From NCBI GenBank assembly GCA_016235225.1, contig JACRLS010000192.1, positions 1 to 6,885 of the forward strand: a stretch of 6,885 nt of DNA. Direction: 5' to 3'. This stretch comes from Nitrospirota bacterium. GTDB lineage: Bacteria > Nitrospirota > Nitrospiria > Nitrospirales > Nitrospiraceae. The notes under the pieces are model-generated. The model worked only from the letters and a program-made list of their open reading frames with translations, made no database searches and was not told the origin of the DNA. This document shows, one piece after another, positions 5,903 to 6,885 of the stretch; within the stretch, counting starts at the first letter, position 1; each line of letters begins with the position of its first letter. The translations under genes were made by a program, and so were the position numbers.

Positions 5903-6094
5903 ATGGATCAGACGGAGAAGCGTTGGCTGGACCGGACGCCCTCCCCCGGTGCGAAGCGGCGCCTGGAGACCCAGATCTCGCGGCGCAAGAAAGCGCCCCC
6001 GGTGCCTTCACTAGAGGCCGAGTGGGATGAATCATCAAGCCAGCGCTCGACGGATCTCAAGATGCCGCCGGACAAGATGACACGATCCTGGTAG
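5903..6094 (+). CDS. Small basic hypothetical protein
   Basis: This 63-residue product begins MDQTEKRWLDRTPSPGAKRR and ends MTRSW. The start at ATG 5903 is preferred over ATG 5885 because AGGGTGG (5891-5897) lies 5 nt before it. The protein is rich in Arg, Lys, Ser, Pro and Glu, has no hydrophobic segment or cysteines, and is probably cytoplasmic and largely disordered. Third codon positions are mostly G or C, as in the neighbouring genes, which supports real coding. An overlapping minus-strand frame (5908-6249) covers the same bases, but it runs into the AT-rich gap and has no usable ribosome site. I do not recognise a family. It sits between the tandem repeats and the nuo operon. Confidence 0.55.
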   Translation: MDQTEKRWLDRTPSPGAKRRLETQISRRKKAPPVPSLEAEWDESSSQRSTDLKMPPDKMTRSW

Positions 6095-6121
6095 CGATTG
6101 CCTTCCCACTGCTTGTCCCCT

Positions 6122-6137
6122 GAGGCATCGAGGCCTC
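6122..6137 (+). terminator. Weak hairpin behind the small basic protein gene
   Basis: GAGGC (6122-6126) pairs with GCCTC (6133-6137) around a 6-nt loop, 28 nt after the stop at 6094. It is followed by TTCTC, not a clean T-run, so it is at best a weak intrinsic terminator. The rest of 6138-6220 is AT-rich with T-tracts and no supported feature. Confidence 0.25.
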
Positions 6138-6220
6138 TTCTCGCCGGTAACCGTTTGTTTTGAAACATCTTTTTTATCAATAGGGCTTTTGGGTGATTCC
6201 CTCCTAGGTCCTTTTCTTCA

Positions 6221-6249
6221 TTGATTTGATTTTTTGTCACCGGTAGCAT
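6221..6249 (+). promoter_or_regulatory. Candidate promoter of the nuo operon
   Basis: TTGATT (6221-6226, 4/6) is followed after exactly 17 bases by TAGCAT (6244-6249, 4/6, keeping T, A, A and T). It sits in the most AT-rich part of the window. The start of transcription would be near 6256, giving a leader of about 39 nt that includes GGAG (6280-6283), 11 nt before the nuoA start. Confidence 0.45.
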
Positions 6250-6294
6250 AGAAAAACTGCCTGATAAGTCAACACGTTTGGAGCTTGTCTGGAT

Positions 6295-6678
6295 ATGAGC
6301 GGCAGTGAGCTGCTCCTGGACTACTTGTCCAGGTTTTTTCCGATTCTATTGTTTGTCGCCGTCGCCCTGATTTTTGGCGTGGTCACCCTTCTTGTCAGCT
6401 ACTTCGTCCAGCCCAAGTATCCGGAGAAAGAAAAACTGAGCGCCTATGAGTGCGGCAGTGAGCCCTTCTCCGACGCGCGGATGCCGTTCCCGGTTCGCTA
6501 TTATATCTTCGCCATGCTGTTTGTGATTTTCGATATCGAAATCATCTTTCTCTATCCCTGGGCCGTGGTGTTCAGCAAGATCGGGCTGATCGGGCTGGTG
6601 GAGATGATTATTTTCATCGCGCTCTTTCTCGTGGCCTACGTGTACGCCTGGAAGAAAGGGGCGTTGGAGTGGGACTGA
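6295..6678 (+). CDS. nuoA: NADH-quinone oxidoreductase subunit A
   Basis: This is a 127-residue membrane subunit of respiratory complex I, which passes electrons from NADH or another donor to quinone while pumping protons. NuoA helps form the quinone-site region at the membrane-arm junction. It has three membrane helices, at about 14-37, 68-90 and 96-118. The family signature is intact: YECGSEP (51-57) in the loop, then PVRYYIFAMLFVIFDIEIIF (66-85) followed by LYPWA. Conserved acids Asp80 and Glu82 are present in helix 2. Length is normal for the family. Start ATG 6295 follows GGAG at 6280-6283. It should be the first gene of a nuo operon. nuoB usually follows within a few bases, but here about 187 bases of structured, repeat-flanked DNA intervene. 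Confidence 0.97.
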   Translation: MSGSELLLDYLSRFFPILLFVAVALIFGVVTLLVSYFVQPKYPEKEKLSAYECGSEPFSDARMPFPVRYYIFAMLFVIFDIEIIFLYPWAVVFSKIGLIGLVEMIIFIALFLVAYVYAWKKGALEWD

Positions 6679-6838
6679 GGGGCATCCGTGCCGAGCTCTT
6701 TGCTCGTGGAGCGCGCGGCCTCGGAAGGCCCTCGCTCCACACGCGCAGTCGAACTCGCCACGGACGCCCCTCCGTTCCATTTGTGGTTGATACGCTGGAG
6801 GAGAGCGGAAGGTAAGATGGGCGCTGCAGTGGGACTGA
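6668..6838. repeat. 11-bp direct repeat flanking the segment after nuoA
   Basis: AGTGGGACTGA occurs at 6668-6678, where it encodes the last residues and stop of nuoA, and again at 6828-6838. The starts are 160 bases apart. The segment between (6679-6827) contains a strongly foldable element and has no recognisable gene. A second short repeat, ATGGGCGCTG, occurs at 6817-6826 and 6866-6875. The pattern fits a small insertion or local duplication that separated nuoA from its partner gene. Confidence 0.6.
6677..6772 (+). other. Predicted four-way-junction (cloverleaf-like) structure after nuoA
   Basis: Bases 6677-6690 pair with 6759-6772 in a 14-position stem with one A-C mismatch. Inside lie three helices, packed with almost no unpaired linker. 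Arm 1 is GAGC 6693-6696 with GCTC 6702-6705. Arm 2 is GTGGAGCG 6706-6713 with CGCTCCAC 6733-6740, topped by GGCC/GGCC around TCGGAA. Arm 3 is GCG-C-AGT 6743-6749 with ACTCGC 6753-6758, with one bulge. The structure overlaps the nuoA stop codon. No T-run follows, so it is not a terminator. It could be an RNA processing or stability element in the nuo mRNA, or a palindromic mobile element. The pairing was worked out by eye. Confidence 0.5.
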
Positions 6839-6865
6839 ACGGGGAATGGTCGAGTAGAGTCGAAC

Positions 6866-6885
6866 ATGGGCGCTGACCTGGAGCC
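6866..6885 (+). CDS. Possible start of the next nuo gene (truncated by window edge)
   Basis: ATG at 6866 opens a frame (MGADLE...) that runs off the window end. By context nuoB is expected after nuoA, and NuoB proteins often begin with MG, but six residues cannot identify it. The ribosome site is weak (GAGT at 6856-6859). A better-served ATG at 6817 (GGAAGG at 6807-6812) gives only 19 codons and ends at TGA 6874-6876, overlapping this start in another frame. Confidence 0.25.

Noticed and set aside
5908..6249. Minus-strand frame of 113 codons opposite the small basic protein
   Set aside because: It begins in the AT-rich gap without a ribosome site and overlaps the nuo promoter candidate. The plus-strand frame has better codon third positions and a ribosome site.
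6677..6772. tRNA gene or tRNA-like RNA
   Set aside because: The cloverleaf has a 14-position closing stem and no T-loop consensus, anticodon arm or CCA in the right places on either strand, so it is not a tRNA.
6688..6876. 62-codon plus-strand frame after nuoA
   Set aside because: It starts at GTG without a ribosome site, inside the predicted structure. No complex I subunit resemblance is visible.

Overview
The window is GC-rich bacterial chromosome with tightly packed genes and an AT-richer gap in front of a respiratory complex I operon. It suggests a Gram-negative, respiring bacterium. The set of an OmpA-like coiled-coil lipoprotein, a PriA homologue and a free-standing nuoA fits the Nitrospira/Nitrospirota type best. 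That assignment rests on protein flavour recalled from memory, not on a marker gene.

Layout. Bases 1-83 hold the C-terminal tail of a plus-strand gene. A tRNA-Leu(UAG) with encoded CCA lies at 131-215 on the minus strand, with its own promoter at 231-260. Next on the minus strand is a lipoprotein with a very long proline-free helical region and a C-terminal peptidoglycan-binding OmpA domain (348-1874). Divergent from it is a small four-helix membrane protein of unknown function (2072-2497). This runs tail to tail, with a 10-base gap, into a PriA homologue on the minus strand (2508-4628). Upstream of priA on the same strand is an exported periplasmic protein with two related beta-type repeats (4777-5607). 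The gap 5608-5902 contains a perfect 58-bp tandem duplication and several TGGCCA palindromes, then a small basic protein gene (5903-6094). An AT-rich gap with a good promoter candidate leads into nuoA (6295-6678), the first gene of a complex I operon. The expected next gene is not reached before the window ends, or only starts at about 6866.

The most notable points are: (1) the PriA homologue keeps its DNA-binding and eight-cysteine zinc architecture but has lost Walker A, the DEEH box, the motif V core and the motif VI arginines, so it should be an ATPase/helicase-dead scaffold; (2) the stretch right after the nuoA stop codon can fold into a closed four-way-junction (cloverleaf-like) structure of about 96 nt, and it sits in an insertion-like segment flanked by an 11-bp direct repeat; (3) the 58-bp tandem duplication carries promoter-like boxes in each copy. 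No CRISPR array, transposase, phage gene or defence system is visible.
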